Origin: Corynespora cassiicola
Lineage: Eukaryota > Ascomycota > Dothideomycetes > Pleosporales > Corynesporascaceae
Length of the DNA stretch: 64,000 nucleotides
Direction: 5' to 3'
NCBI GenBank assembly: GCA_022059125.1
Contig: JAEUWY010000002.1
Location: 2,046,001-2,110,000, forward strand
This document shows, piece by piece, positions 11,600-22,134 of the stretch (position 1 is its first letter; the number at the start of each line of letters is the position of its first letter). Below the pieces are notes generated by a model that was not told the origin of the DNA, did no database searches, and saw nothing but the letters and a program-made list of their open reading frames with translations. The position numbers were made by a program, and so were the translations under genes.

Positions 11600-12009
11600 C
11601 CTAGCTCTAGCATATCGATCTCAACGCAAATCCAGATGCCCAGAAGGAGTTGCATCTAAACACATTCCATATGCCAGGCCCTGGAGCAAGTTGCGGCGGT
11701 GCGTACGCGCACACGGAGGCGACTCCTTATATCCGCAGTGGGAACATGAAGTATATCTGGGCCGGGCTTTCGCATACTAGCTTTGCGAAGATTTCGGAGC
11801 GAGGGGCGGAGAGGAGGGATAGTGTTACGCTTAGTGACTCGTCTAAGGGGTCTTGGATGGCGGAGATAGGGGGTGAGAGTTCATTTGAGGAGATTGAGTT
11901 GCAGACCTTGATGCCGGATGGGCGTGTGAAGAGCAGTGATATGGGGAAGGACAGTGCGGTGAAGAGGCCGTGGTGGAAGATGGTGTTGAACAGATGTTGT
12001 ACTGCATGA
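11600..12009 (+). pseudogene. Orphan 3' exon or gene fragment, unrecognised
   Basis: A frame opens just after a splice-acceptor-like CTCTAG (about 11608) and runs to a stop at 12007-12009, giving about 130 residues. It contains MPGPGASCGG, an acidic/Ser-rich tail and a basic end. No upstream exon or start codon is visible between the NACHT stop and this acceptor. The composition is like a cytoplasmic tail of a fungal membrane protein, but I cannot name the family. It may be the leftover 3' end of a gene whose front was lost. Confidence 0.35.
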
Positions 12010-12572
12010 GGCAAGCTTTTTTAAGGACGAGGGAGCCGGTGTGGTGTTCTCTTCTTTAGGATGATTGGATATTTGGGACAGGACGGTTGCCCGCACTTCT
12101 TTGAAATGATCTAGACTGTTGGGACAGTGATTGTATTTTCCTCACTTTCTGTTATTTATGACTGGATATGGCTTGGACGACTGTTGTAATATCAATATGC
12201 CACTGTGAGCTTGCTGACGTATGGTTAGATGCTGTATCGCAAGTTGTGTTGTCTCTGCTTTGCTTTTCCCGCTCTTTTGACAGGCCCATCTCTGCACGAG
12301 TAGGATTGGCAGAATGAGCCAATAGGAATAAACTTGCCAAATAAACTCGACAGAGATCTTGATACGTTAAATTCCCCGATCCACAACATTCAAGCACAGC
12401 TGCATGCAACAAGCCAAGCATTTGGAGAAAATTTTGACATGTAAACCATTAAAGTGGTGATTGAATGCATTTGGTATATTGTACAGGTACCACTTGATAT
12501 TCTCTTCCTATCCGTTATGCCATGCAAGTGCAAATCTAACGCTCATCAATCCTCCTCATTCATTCTCGTCGC
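12010..12572. other. Intergenic region
   Basis: No gene recognised. The right end would be the 3' untranslated region of the minus-strand MIX17-like gene. Confidence 0.4.
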
Positions 12573-13185
12573 CTAGTACTGGCTAGCGGCAGCCTGGCAG
12601 GCCTTGAGCTGGTCGAGATACCAGCCGCAGATGTTCAAGCTGCCCTGGTTATCGTCCATGCACTTCCTGAAGTCGCCAATCTGTGCCTGGCATGCGCCGC
12701 TGGAGGACTGGGTGGCAACCTGCTGGTGCTGCTGAGCGAAGTCGGTGTTCTGGGGAGAGCTCTCGGCAGGGGCGGAGGAACCGCCGCCGGAGAAGAAACC
12801 GCCGATGGCGTGGCCGATGGAGGAGCCTACAGCGACACCGCTGTGGTGCTGTTAGTACTGTAGATAAATGTAGTTCTTCCAGATGGGATTTCCAGCCGCG
12901 GAACGTCGGGTAGGAAAAAGAGGCCGAGAAGCGCCTCTTACGAAGTTGTAGAGGGAATGCGACTTACGCAGCGGTAGAGGCCATCTGGCCAAAGAGACCG
13001 GGTCCCTGGCTAGCCTGGGGCGCGGGGGCAGCGGGAGCAGCTGGCGGAGGAGCATGCTGCTGGGGAGGAGCAGCGGCGGTAGAAGAGTGCCTGGCGGGAG
13101 CCGGGGCGGGCGCAGCGGGCCTGGGAGCTGGGGCAGCCGTGGGACGGCGGGGAGCAGGGGCGGCACCACCACGTTGACGAGGCAT
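12573..13185 (-). CDS. Twin-CX9C mitochondrial protein, MIX17/CHCHD2-CHCHD10 homologue
   Basis: Two exons, 13185-12968 and 12840-12573, flank a 127-bp intron; the product is 161 residues. The N-terminal 65 residues are rich in Pro, Ala and Arg (a basic start, MPRQRGGAAPAPRR), as in this family. A conserved Gly-rich hydrophobic stretch follows (GVAVGSSIGHAIGG and FFSGGG). The C-terminal CHCH domain has both CX9C pairs: C-QAQIGDFRK-C and C-GWYLDQLKA-C. Known members are imported into the mitochondrial intermembrane space by the Mia40 disulfide relay and affect cristae and respiratory chain function. The exon 2 acceptor (CACCACAG) restores the Ala-Gly-Val-Ala reading. Confidence 0.93.
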
Positions 13186-13550
13186 GTTGATAATTTATTG
13201 GGGGGTTTGATGTGGGATTGAAACGGGAGGTGTGGTTATGGCGATGACTGGAGTTGTGATGTCGGAGTTAGGGTCGGAGAGAGGCAAAAGATGTCGAGCT
13301 TTGAGGTTCGAGAAGGATCGGCAGGGAAAACGGACCGAGGTCTTCGCCAAGAGATCGTGAAGTAAGCAGCACCCGTCATTGGCCGCCATAGCTCCGTACA
13401 GAACTGGAACTGAGAGCAAGCTGCATGCAGTGTAAGGGTTTCTACTATCTACTATATAAATATAGAAAGAAACATAGGGAGTGTATATAAAACACGGGTA
13501 TCGTAGGGTTTACTACACCAGGAATAAACCGAGCAGTATCACAAAATCCC
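13186..13550. other. MIX17-like promoter/leader and downstream flank
   Basis: A 365-bp gap holding the 5' region of the minus-strand MIX17-like gene and the 3' region of the next minus-strand gene. No further coding sequence seen. Confidence 0.45.
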
Positions 13551-15011
13551 CTATTTTTCGGCATGCCCGAGCCCATTGTTGCTGCTCACTTGCTGGGCCG
13601 CATGTACAGTGCCGGCAATAGCATCCTTGAGTATCACACCAGACTCGTCAGTTGGTGCGCCCTCCACCAAAGGGACATCCTCGCGCATTTCGTATTGGAT
13701 CATGGCATTCTTGCCCTTCACCAAGTTGACCACCATATAATTCGTCAGACACCGCACGCCTTGCTCTTCTCCTTTCTTGACAATCCATCCATTGATGTAG
13801 TCAATCTCTGTCGGACGCCCAGCCCTGGTGTCGGCAAGCATGCTCGAAATATTGTCCTTGGTGCGTTGAGCAACACTAACAACAGTACTCTCCAGACGAC
13901 CTGGGTCAAACCTTTGCTGCACATTGGGTATGTATTGCAGTTCAGGCAGTGAGCGAATAACCAACGAGATCTCCGAAAGCAAAAGGCGCATCGTGCGGGT
14001 AATATGATAGTTGTATAGAATGGAACCATTGCGACTGTCGAGAAGAACAGTAAGAGGGTTGACAATGCAATTGGCGGCCAGCTTCTCAAGCTGTAACTGT
14101 AAGAGGTCCGGCGGAGAGAATCCTGTGGCACAGAGAACGGGGGCACCTAGCAGTGTCCGGATGAGATAACGGTGGTGTGGCGTCCAGCGAACGGACGCCG
14201 ATGTTGGTTCCGGTGTATCTGGATCCGGGGTCGCAATATGCTTTGGCTCCCATTCGGCACCGTGGGGTGCAACTTTCCGAGTCGGTAAATATGGCGCACT
14301 CGAGCGCTCACGTTCATGAGGTAGCAAACCAAAAGAGATGGACCCAAAGCCAGCATGTGTGACGGTGAAGGGATTATCCAAAGACCTATGCACGCCATGA
14401 GAGTTGATCCCAAGCATGTAGTATGGCCTTGTGTCCGGGTCTGGAAACAGATTCTCGTTGACCTCCTCCACGATTCCCATGCCATTCTGCATGAACATAA
14501 TGACCGAGTCTTTGTGTAGTCTATGTTTTATGCTCGAAAGAGCTGAGACTACTGCGGTTGCTTTGGTGCATATGATGAGCGAGCTAATCGGTTCACTCGA
14601 CTCCCCCTCCGCCAGCGGCTTTTCTGCGCTGGGATCATCTTGGTCGTACCCATGTGCGATTTCCTTTCCGTGGGACCGTGGACGTGGCAGAGCAAGTTCT
14701 GAATCAAAGCCCTCTTGCTTCTCCTCAATACCATTTGTAAGGACTTTTAATTGCTGTGCGCCTTCTCTCCACTCCTTCAGGTGGCTCCATTTGTGAAAAA
14801 GCAATGTAACGGGCGGTGGATTCACAGTGTCTCTCAAAGAATGCGCAACGAACATTCCGATGCTCCCCAGGCCAAGGACATGAATGCGGCGATCAAACAC
14901 TGGCTGTACGCGATAGAATTCGGCAGAGTTTCGCGGTTTGCGCTTCTTGACTTGCGCTTCTGGTGGATTTGGCGTTGCATCTTCTGACCCTTCCATTGCG
15001 CTGCCATCCAT
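13551..15011 (-). CDS. Ketopantoate reductase (ApbA/PanE) family protein
   Basis: A single uninterrupted exon of 486 residues. The N-terminal Rossmann NAD(P)-binding motif is VLGLGSIG near residue 45, followed by a long helical and C-terminal ketopantoate-reductase-like part (KLAANCIVNPLTVLLDSRNG near residue 310, then EIDYINGWIVKKGEE near 400). These are the two conserved patches of the PanE/ApbA fold. Fungal members are longer than the roughly 300-residue bacterial enzyme because of insertions, and some have acquired non-metabolic roles, so pantothenate synthesis is likely but not certain. An in-frame TGA four codons upstream of the ATG fixes the start. Confidence 0.88.
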   Translation of the reverse strand: MDGSAMEGSEDATPNPPEAQVKKRKPRNSAEFYRVQPVFDRRIHVLGLGSIGMFVAHSLRDTVNPPPVTLLFHKWSHLKEWREGAQQLKVLTNGIEEKQEGFDSELALPRPRSHGKEIAHGYDQDDPSAEKPLAEGESSEPISSLIICTKATAVVSALSSIKHRLHKDSVIMFMQNGMGIVEEVNENLFPDPDTRPYYMLGINSHGVHRSLDNPFTVTHAGFGSISFGLLPHERERSSAPYLPTRKVAPHGAEWEPKHIATPDPDTPEPTSASVRWTPHHRYLIRTLLGAPVLCATGFSPPDLLQLQLEKLAANCIVNPLTVLLDSRNGSILYNYHITRTMRLLLSEISLVIRSLPELQYIPNVQQRFDPGRLESTVVSVAQRTKDNISSMLADTRAGRPTEIDYINGWIVKKGEEQGVRCLTNYMVVNLVKGKNAMIQYEMREDVPLVEGAPTDESGVILKDAIAGTVHAAQQVSSNNGLGHAEK

Positions 15012-15547
15012 TAGCCTAGGTCAAATATGACGCAGAGGAGCCTACCGCATCCCATGTCTTGCTTGGGGTTCTTGTCCTTCTTCACTACGCCAAATACTCA
15101 TTGGTCTACTAGTCGATTGATTGGCCACCCGGCTGTGACGAGTGCTACCGGGGATGCATGGAGCTCGTATGTGGAGTGTCCGCGGCCGAAGCTTAGGAAT
15201 GAAATGCGAAGGAGAGAAGTGATACATGTTATCAATTCTTCTAGACGTCACCCGTATGTGTAAGGTGACTGCAATGTCAGATCAGCCATCGCGCGAAGCA
15301 GCATGGAAAGAAGCAGATGATATTGGGGCGAGACGCCTCTTCCGAAGTTCTGGAGCTCCGCGCGGAAAATCTTCGGGCCGTGCTACGACAAAGAAACATT
15401 ATTTCCTCTGCACTCCATCCGACTTTAACCACTGCAACCACGAGCCCTCGCCGCGCAAACCTGGAATAGCATTTTAGCGCGTGCCACCAGGCCACAAGAC
15501 TTTCCTTCCGCCATTATTCGCACAACCACCACCCCGACATTCCCACC
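15012..15547. other. Divergent promoter region, PanE-like and LRP1 genes
   Basis: A 536-bp gap between divergent genes. No other coding exon seen. C/T-rich sequence directly precedes the LRP1 ATG. Confidence 0.45.
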
Positions 15548-16579
15548 ATGGAACCCCAAATCGACCTTCCCGACTTGGTCGAGGACTACGAAGTCAGCAT
15601 AGACGAGCTCACGGACGCTCTAGCTCCCCTCCTCAAAGGATCGCTCTCCCAAACGGCCTCCACTCTTCCGGTCCTTGATAAAGCATGGCTCTATACATAT
15701 ACGGCATATACGATTGAATCTCTACTATTCAATGTGCTGCAAGCTTCTGGCACGGACGCGAGGTCGCATCCCGTGTTCGCCGAGCTCGCGCGTCTTAGGG
15801 GATACAACGAAAAGATTCAAAAGGCTGAAAAGTACGGTGAAGGAGCGTCGGCACCAGGCGGTGAAGCGAAGAGGCGCATGGGACTCGACAAGGAGGCCGC
15901 GAAGCGTTTCATCAAGCATGGACTGAGCGGCAATGACAAGTACGACCTCGAGCGCGCGGAGAAACTCGCCAAAGAGAAGGCACGAGCAGCCATCAAGGCA
16001 CGACAGCTGAACAAGAAGTTCGACGAAAAGGAGGAGAATAAGAAAATGGCCGAGGCTGCTGCCTCTTCCAAGGCGGCCAAGACCAACGAGCAAGAAAACG
16101 ACAACGATGAGGACAGCGAGCAGGACGTCGATTCTGAGAACGAAGCTTTTTACGGATCCACTGAGACGCCCAGCAAACCACCCACCCAGCCACAGGCCCA
16201 GGAATCATCTTCCTCCGACGCCATGGATCTCTCCGGCTCGCCAGCTCCCGCCGAGGCCTCGACCGCAAAACCCAAATCCAAATCGAAATCCAAGTCCAAG
16301 AAGAAGCGCATCAACCGCGAGGATGAAGACGAGGAGCCCTCCGCAGCCGAAGCCCGCAAAGCCAAAAAGGCAGAGCGCAAGGCCAAGAAGCACGCCACGC
16401 GCCTCCAGCGCGCCACCGGCGGCGGAAAGCCGGAAGAGCTCGTCCTGCCTATTGGCGGTGGAGCGCTCAAGACGCACAGCGAGACGTTCAACGCGCTGCT
16501 GGATGGCAGCTTCACCAAAGAAAAGAAGGACAAGGACGAGGAAAAGAAGAAGAAAAAGGGCAAGGGAAGGAAGAAGTGA
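15548..16579 (+). CDS. Exosome cofactor Lrp1/Rrp47 (Sas10/Utp3/C1D family)
   Basis: A single exon of 343 residues with an ATG in a good context (CCACCATGG). Residues 1-125 form the C1D/Sas10 helical domain (LVEDYEVSIDELTDAL, LPVLDKAWLYTYTAYTIESL, HPVFAELARLRGYNEKI). A predicted basic helix and a long Lys/Glu/Ser-rich disordered tail follow, containing a KSKSKSKSKKK run and ending in KKKKKGKGRKK. The family partners the nuclear exosome exonuclease Rrp6 and binds structured RNA through such basic tails in 3' processing of rRNA, snoRNA and snRNA. The tail is longer than in yeast Lrp1 (about 184 residues), as is usual in filamentous fungi. Confidence 0.9.
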   Translation: MEPQIDLPDLVEDYEVSIDELTDALAPLLKGSLSQTASTLPVLDKAWLYTYTAYTIESLLFNVLQASGTDARSHPVFAELARLRGYNEKIQKAEKYGEGASAPGGEAKRRMGLDKEAAKRFIKHGLSGNDKYDLERAEKLAKEKARAAIKARQLNKKFDEKEENKKMAEAAASSKAAKTNEQENDNDEDSEQDVDSENEAFYGSTETPSKPPTQPQAQESSSSDAMDLSGSPAPAEASTAKPKSKSKSKSKKKRINREDEDEEPSAAEARKAKKAERKAKKHATRLQRATGGGKPEELVLPIGGGALKTHSETFNALLDGSFTKEKKDKDEEKKKKKGKGRKK

Positions 16580-18197
16580 ACATGCATCACTGCGGCTCTG
16601 CATGCGACGATGAACGAGCGCTTCATAGTGTGCTAACCGTGTAGGCGCAATCCACAAGACTCTGCACCGGGCCGGAGCAGCGCATCGTATGCATACGATG
16701 CCTTTCGTCGATCACCTCCCCCACCTAAAGTCGGACGACCGGCTGCACATAATGACTCCCTCCACTATTTTGCCCTTTCTCCGTATTATCACACACATTC
16801 CTCACCAGGTCCTCCAATCAATTGATTCTTCGGCGAGGGGGAACAAAACGAGGGGGGCATAACGAATAATCACTTTCCTTGCACAGGCCGGACGGACTAC
16901 ATAAGACGCCCAGCCCTCGCAGCAAATAGATGGGACTGGATATTTCCAACGAAGTATGGAACCAAATCAGCTTATTTCCCCTTGATTCGCGGTAAAGGGG
17001 TATACCGCGCATGGGCAGGATTACGGAAAAGGCGTATTCGAGGGGGCAAGCAGGCATGAAGGCTTGCATGCGTGCAAAGAAAAAAAAAGTCACTTGGGAT
17101 TAGCATTCAGGATAGCATCAGATAGGAACGCGATACCACTAGTGTGAGCCTCACGCTCCAACTCTCAAACCTTCCACTACCCCATCTCCCTAAATAGTGT
17201 TGTCAATCCTTCAATATCCCTTCCCACCGCCTCACCCCAAACATCAAAAAACCCCCAAACCCATCACATCACGCAAACCACACAAAACTCAATGACGAAA
17301 GAAGCGTATGCATTCACGCTACCTATCCTCCCAATGCAACCCTTCCCTCCCCTTCTCACTCTATCAACAACCCAATAATATCTTACAGACCCCATCTCCC
17401 TTCACCCTTCTACCCCATCCCAATGCCAAACCCAATCCAACCAAACCGGCCATGCAACCCAACCATCCCACCCACAACAAAGAAAAAAAAGAAAACAGTG
17501 GGAAAAATATAGGAAAACGCTAATCCTATGAACAAAAAAAAGAAAAAACGGGAACGCGGGATCCCTGTTCCCATTCGCCCAAAAACACCTGGTATCGTAC
17601 TTGTACAAACTCGATCCCGAAACCCAAATTAGGAAACGGAGAATAAAGGGAAAAAAGTCCCGGGAAAAAGGAAAAAAATACAGGGGAGCACACTCATGAA
17701 TCACCCCGTATTTTTTCCAGTCGGGCATGTGTATAGATATGTATATGAATATGCAGCAGATATCGGATATCGAGATAGAGACCGAAGATGGGACCAGACC
17801 GATGCTCGAGGTGTAGGGCGGCCGTAAAGGAGACCGGAAAGTATAAAAACGGGAATAGAGATCAAGTTTCGTTCGTGAAGCTTTTTGGGCGCGCAGTGTT
17901 CTTCATCATGTCCCTTTTTATGTATCAAATGCGCAGGTGGCGTACGTGTCTTCTGGAGTGTGCGTGTGTATGAGGAATATGTACGGGAGAAGCGTGGGTT
18001 TCGTCCGTCTAACAAGCAATAGAGATTAAGCGAGCGGATTAAGGTTCTGTTGAAATAACGGTCGGCCTTGTTCAGATGCGCGCAAAGGAGTATGCATTCG
18101 TTTCGTGGCAATAGGTCGGGTGAGGCGACTCCGAGAGTGAAACGCACGGTCGTGCTATAGCAGGTGAAACCATGGGGGCGAGTCTAAATGGAGACTT
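16580..18197. other. Long intergenic region between convergent genes
   Basis: A 1.6-kb stretch between the LRP1 and SEC2 stop codons. It is rich in poly-A/poly-C patches (17200-17530) and short direct pyrimidine tracts. No open frame has protein-like features. It should contain both 3' untranslated regions. Confidence 0.5.
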
Positions 18198-20423
18198 CTA
18201 GTCGAACGACCCGGGGATGGTCAGACTTAGTCGTCCCTCCTTTTTCTGGGGTGCGGCATCGAGTGCGGGGGACGAGGGTGAAGAGCCCATGCCCTGGTGC
18301 TGCGCGTTCATGCGTTCCATCGACTTGAGGACCTCAAGTTCAAGCTGCGATTCTGCCTGGTTCTCAATCTTCTTCTCCTCGTCCTGGGTCAGATCTTCTG
18401 GCGGCGCGTCGACGGATATTATGGTCCTACCTATCGAGATGCGCTTCGACTTGTCCTCGTCCTTGGTCTGGAAGGGATCGTCCTCGTTGCGCTTTTTCGG
18501 AGGTTCCGTCATGTCGACAGCCGAATCTAATGGCTTATCCGACATTTGACTCTCCTCGCTCTTTCTCGATGTTGTGACCTTTCCCGTGCTGGTGCTAAAT
18601 GTGGGACTCCGCGGGCTTTCCCGCATGGGGACGAAAGACGGGACCACACCTCCACCAATGCGAGCCCAGAACATGCGCTCCCGAAGGCGGACACTCTCTT
18701 CCCATGCCGACTTCCTCTCCTCCTCTGTCTCTGCCCTCCAGTGACCTGCTGCCACCATGCGGAGGAAGCTGATGTAGTCGCATGTCGACCGGATCCTTCC
18801 AAGACAATAATCGCACAGCGGGTATTTCTGCGTCTCTTCGGTCTCTGCCGTCTTGAACCTAAACTTGCGCGCGTACTGATCTCCCTTCCTCGATTCCCCA
18901 CAAAGCGAGCATGGAAAGATGGGGCCACGGAATTTTGGAGGCGGAGGGTTGGGCTCAACGACGAGCGAGCCTGCAGTTATGCTGGTCAAAACGGTGCGGC
19001 GCGCCATCCAGGACAGGCCAGGGGCAATATCCAAACGCAAGGTGGGCTCAATGTCTTCAGTCACGGCACGCTTGTAAAACTTTTCATCTTTCAGATTGGG
19101 CATCCCAGCGCCCCCGAGGGACTCTCGGGGAGAACTGCTATTCGAACCAGGGGATTTGGCGGTGGACGGCAACGAGGTCGTCGAGCTATTAGTAAGAGAG
19201 CCAAGACCGAGCACGTTGAGGCTACCGTAATTTCCACTGGACACGCGGCTCGATGGGGCAGAGCGGGCACTAATTTTAAGCATCTCCTGGAACTCTCGGA
19301 AGGCAGTGAGATCCGACCTCAGTACTGGGTGGATGAGATGCGAGAAATGGAGAGGATGGTCTGGGGCGACTTCTTCGGAGCCAGGAGTGTTTGGCGTAAG
19401 GTTTGCCGCCTCGAAAAGCTTGCTCATCTTATCGGCCGGAGTGATGCCGGGCGTCGAAGGAGCGGTTGTGGTGGGCAGGGTGCTTTCGTTATCGTCGCCG
19501 TGCGAGCTCATCTTCTCCACAACGCCCTTGAGGTCCTGCAGCTGCTCCTGCAGGGACGTCTGCAGCACCTCTGCGTCGCTCAGCTGCTGCTTGAGCTGCT
19601 CGTTGCGTTTCTCGGAGGCTTCCGTTGCCTTCCGTGCAGCGACCACCATCTGCGCAAGATTAGCGACAACGGTCAAAGTTTGTGCAGTCGGACCTACCGC
19701 ATTGGCCTCCTCGAACAGCGAGGCAGTAAGATTCTCCAACTCGGCATCGGTGTTGCGCTTTGCCTTCTCTGCCTCGATGCGACGCTTGCGCTCCTCCTGC
19801 AACTCGCTGTTGAGCTGCTTCTCCATCTTCAGATAGACTTCCTTCTCGACCAGCATGCCCGAGGCGACCAGGTCCTCGTGGCGCTGCACCTTGGACACCA
19901 GGTCGGCCAGGCGCTTCCTCGCCGAATCCAGCTCATGGCGTGTCTGCTGCAGCGAGTCGTCGAGGTTGGTGTTGTGGTTGATGGCGTTGACCAGCTTGGT
20001 GCTCAGGGTCGCAACTTCCTGGCTGAGGTCGGGGTGCAGGTCGCTCGGGGTGCTGTCGGTCGAGTTGTTGCGGGACAGGGAACGCTGGGGCTGCAGCGAG
20101 GGCGAGGGCGAATGCGACCTGGGATCCGGGATGGTGTTCATCGAGTCGGTTTCGGAGCGCAGCAGCCGCGGCTTGTCAAGCTGCGGCGAACTGCTCGGCG
20201 AGGCGGGCGAGGCAGCCTTGCGCAGCTGGGGGGTCGAGGCCGACTTTGTGATTTCTTTGTTGTTTGGAGAGTGCGTCGACGACAGAGCGCGCAGACGGCT
20301 GGGCGTCATGGTGCCGCCGTTTGCGCCGACGAAGTGCACCCAGGGTGCCGTGTGGACAAATCTGGCGGTGGCTTTAGCATTGGCTGGGCGGGTGGCACTC
20401 GAGGGGGAGGAGTACTCGGCCAT
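18198..20423 (-). CDS. Sec2-type Rab guanine nucleotide exchange factor
   Basis: The gene reads open as 741 codons, but a 48-bp intron (19650-19697, GTAGGT...GCGCAG on the minus strand) lies inside. Removing it joins LFEEANA to MVVAARK, the family's uninterrupted LFEEAN-(Q/M)V-A pattern, and gives 725 residues. The Sec2 coiled coil spans about residues 130-300. Further on is a zinc-ribbon-like region (PCSLCGES...PLCDYCLGRIRSTCDYI) with two CxxC pairs, typical of filamentous-fungal Sec2 proteins, then a low-complexity tail. Sec2 activates the Rab Sec4 on secretory vesicles heading to the growing tip. Sheltered Ser/Pro-rich N- and C-terminal regions are likely phosphorylated. Confidence 0.88.
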   Translation of the reverse strand: MAEYSSPSSATRPANAKATARFVHTAPWVHFVGANGGTMTPSRLRALSSTHSPNNKEITKSASTPQLRKAASPASPSSSPQLDKPRLLRSETDSMNTIPDPRSHSPSPSLQPQRSLSRNNSTDSTPSDLHPDLSQEVATLSTKLVNAINHNTNLDDSLQQTRHELDSARKRLADLVSKVQRHEDLVASGMLVEKEVYLKMEKQLNSELQEERKRRIEAEKAKRNTDAELENLTASLFEEANAVGPTAQTLTVVANLAQMVVAARKATEASEKRNEQLKQQLSDAEVLQTSLQEQLQDLKGVVEKMSSHGDDNESTLPTTTAPSTPGITPADKMSKLFEAANLTPNTPGSEEVAPDHPLHFSHLIHPVLRSDLTAFREFQEMLKISARSAPSSRVSSGNYGSLNVLGLGSLTNSSTTSLPSTAKSPGSNSSSPRESLGGAGMPNLKDEKFYKRAVTEDIEPTLRLDIAPGLSWMARRTVLTSITAGSLVVEPNPPPPKFRGPIFPCSLCGESRKGDQYARKFRFKTAETEETQKYPLCDYCLGRIRSTCDYISFLRMVAAGHWRAETEEERKSAWEESVRLRERMFWARIGGGVVPSFVPMRESPRSPTFSTSTGKVTTSRKSEESQMSDKPLDSAVDMTEPPKKRNEDDPFQTKDEDKSKRISIGRTIISVDAPPEDLTQDEEKKIENQAESQLELEVLKSMERMNAQHQGMGSSPSSPALDAAPQKKEGRLSLTIPGSFD
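19650..19697 (-). other. 48-bp in-frame intron without stop codons in the Sec2-type gene
   Basis: GT-AG bounded, 48 nt, and open in the coding frame. Retention would insert 16 residues within the GEF coiled coil, exactly after LFEEANA. The family motif is restored only when it is spliced out. Confidence 0.8.
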
Positions 20424-20480
20424 TGTGGCAGGGCAGGAGCAGGGCGGGCTCTATGGAACGGATGACGACGGTCGACGGCG

Positions 20481-20520
20481 AAGGCAGCGGCGGCAGCGGC
20501 GGCGGCGGCGGCGACGGCGG
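20481..20520. repeat. GGC-rich microsatellite
   Basis: Imperfect (GGC)n run, about 40 bp, 60-100 bp upstream of the SEC2 start codon; on the transcribed strand it is CCG-rich. Confidence 0.75.
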
Positions 20521-20649
20521 AAACCGGCGGCGGGCAAAGGAGTGACGACAGAGCAAAGGAGGGCGGTTCTTGGGCGAAATCAATAGGAGGACATGTTGGG
20601 GGGCGCCAATTCGCACGTCGGGACGCTGGCAAGGCGGCGGGGCGGGCGG

Positions 20650-20692
20650 CAGCAAGAGAGAGAGGGAGAGGGAGCGAGATAGAGAAGGTAAG
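20650..20692. repeat. GA-rich purine tract
   Basis: AGAGAGAGAGGGAGAGGGAG-like run of about 40 bp in the SEC2-PDCD5 divergent region. Such tracts are common in fungal promoters. Confidence 0.7.
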
Positions 20693-22134
20693 AGTGGGAG
20701 TGGGAGGTGCAAGGTGACGAGCGGATGGCGGAGTCGAGTGGATAAGTCGGGGAAGGTCAGTCGTTGGTAGACCAGGTAGGCGACTTGGATCCTTGCGAGT
20801 CGTGCAGGGAAACTTGACGCTGCTGGGAAGCGTCGGCGGCACGAGGGCGCTGGGGCCAGCACGAAGGACCAAGCAGGCAGGGCCAGCCTCGCCTCCCGTC
20901 CCACGCACGCCGGCGCTCGCAGACCCACGCCTCAGTCGACGCGCCGGCTCGACTACGCCTCGATTAAAGATAGCAACCAAGTGGAGCAGGATGGACGGAG
21001 GGATTGCGCATGTGTAGTCGTATAACCACTAGAGTAGATGGTGTGTAACGGCGACTACACTGGCCATTACGGGCGGCTGCCCAGGCGTATACACGGCGCG
21101 TCCCATGCTCGCTCGCACCTGCGCTGTCTGCAGCCCACCACCCCGTCTGGGAAGCGACGAGGGACGCCGCCTGCCGTCCTGTCCGGCCGCTCCTGCCCTG
21201 CTTGCGGTTTGCCGCCGTCACGCCTTCCCTCCTCGGCAGCCACGACCGCTTGCTTTGCTGCTGCTGCGGCGACGGGTCGGCAGGCGTCACCTGTCAGTCA
21301 TGCGGAAGGAGCCCCAGGCCTTGCTGCCATGGCGTGCAGCCAGCAGAAACACATCAGGTTCCCGGCTGGAAACCTTAATTGCTCGACCCCTTCGTAGCCC
21401 CCCTTCGTAGACCCCTCGCCAGGGGGACGGCGAGGGGATGGCGAGGGGACGACGACGAGGGGACTACAGGCCGCGTACCGCCTCTGTTGCTTTTTTGCCA
21501 GACTTCTGCTCGCGGTGGGCTTGCTTCTGTGCTGGCCGCCCGCCAAACGTAGAAGAAAAAAACACCAAGAGGGGCTTGCGCTGACTGGGCGCCTGTCAGA
21601 ATTGTCAATGATTAGGTGCAGCCTTGGGACCTGCGCAGCCTGGCGTAGCCCGGCCCTTAGCAGAGCAAAAACGATAAACGACAAATTAAACACGCTGATG
21701 GGATAGTCCCCGATCTGGCCTGGCTGGCCTGGTTGGCCTGGCGCTGCTGCATCCAGCCCTGTCGAGCCTCAGGGCGTGGAGGGCCTACCCGCCGCGCAGA
21801 CAGGCTGGTGATCTTTGCCGCCGTGTTGCTTGGGGGAGCTGCAGCCGGGGAGCTCGATGCGGAGCTCGATGCGTAGCTAGTCGCTGCGTAGCCAGACGCG
21901 CACCCGTCCATCCACGGCCGCCTGCTGGGAAGCTTTCCTGGCTGGCTGGCCGGCCGTCTGCTGCAGAGCACAGGTCGGTCCAGCTCGTTGGATGGGCGAC
22001 CCCGCCCCGCACGTGCCCGCCGCCGCCGCATCGCGCGCCCGTCGACGCACCCACGCACCCACGCCCACGCTACCCTTCACCACCAAAACCACGGCCGCTT
22101 TTCTCAAATCGTCAAACCCACCTCACGACCCGCC

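Larger units (their letters stand above)
20424..22134. other. Divergent GC-rich promoter region, SEC2 and PDCD5 genes
   Basis: A 1.7-kb gap. It holds a GGC trinucleotide-like tract (20481-20520) and a GA-rich tract (about 20650-20692), both in the likely SEC2 5' leader. Open frames here are compositional (GC-rich) and have no protein-like pattern. Confidence 0.45.

Noticed and set aside
18546..20465. 639-codon plus-strand open frame opposite the Sec2-type gene
   Set aside because: It is the complement of a GC-rich coding region whose opposite strand has a full domain set; its own composition (Leu/Arg/Gly runs) shows no family pattern.
20424..22134. Several GC-rich open frames between SEC2 and PDCD5
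   Set aside because: Arg/Pro/Ala-biased in every frame, as expected from GC-rich DNA; treated as promoter and leader sequence.
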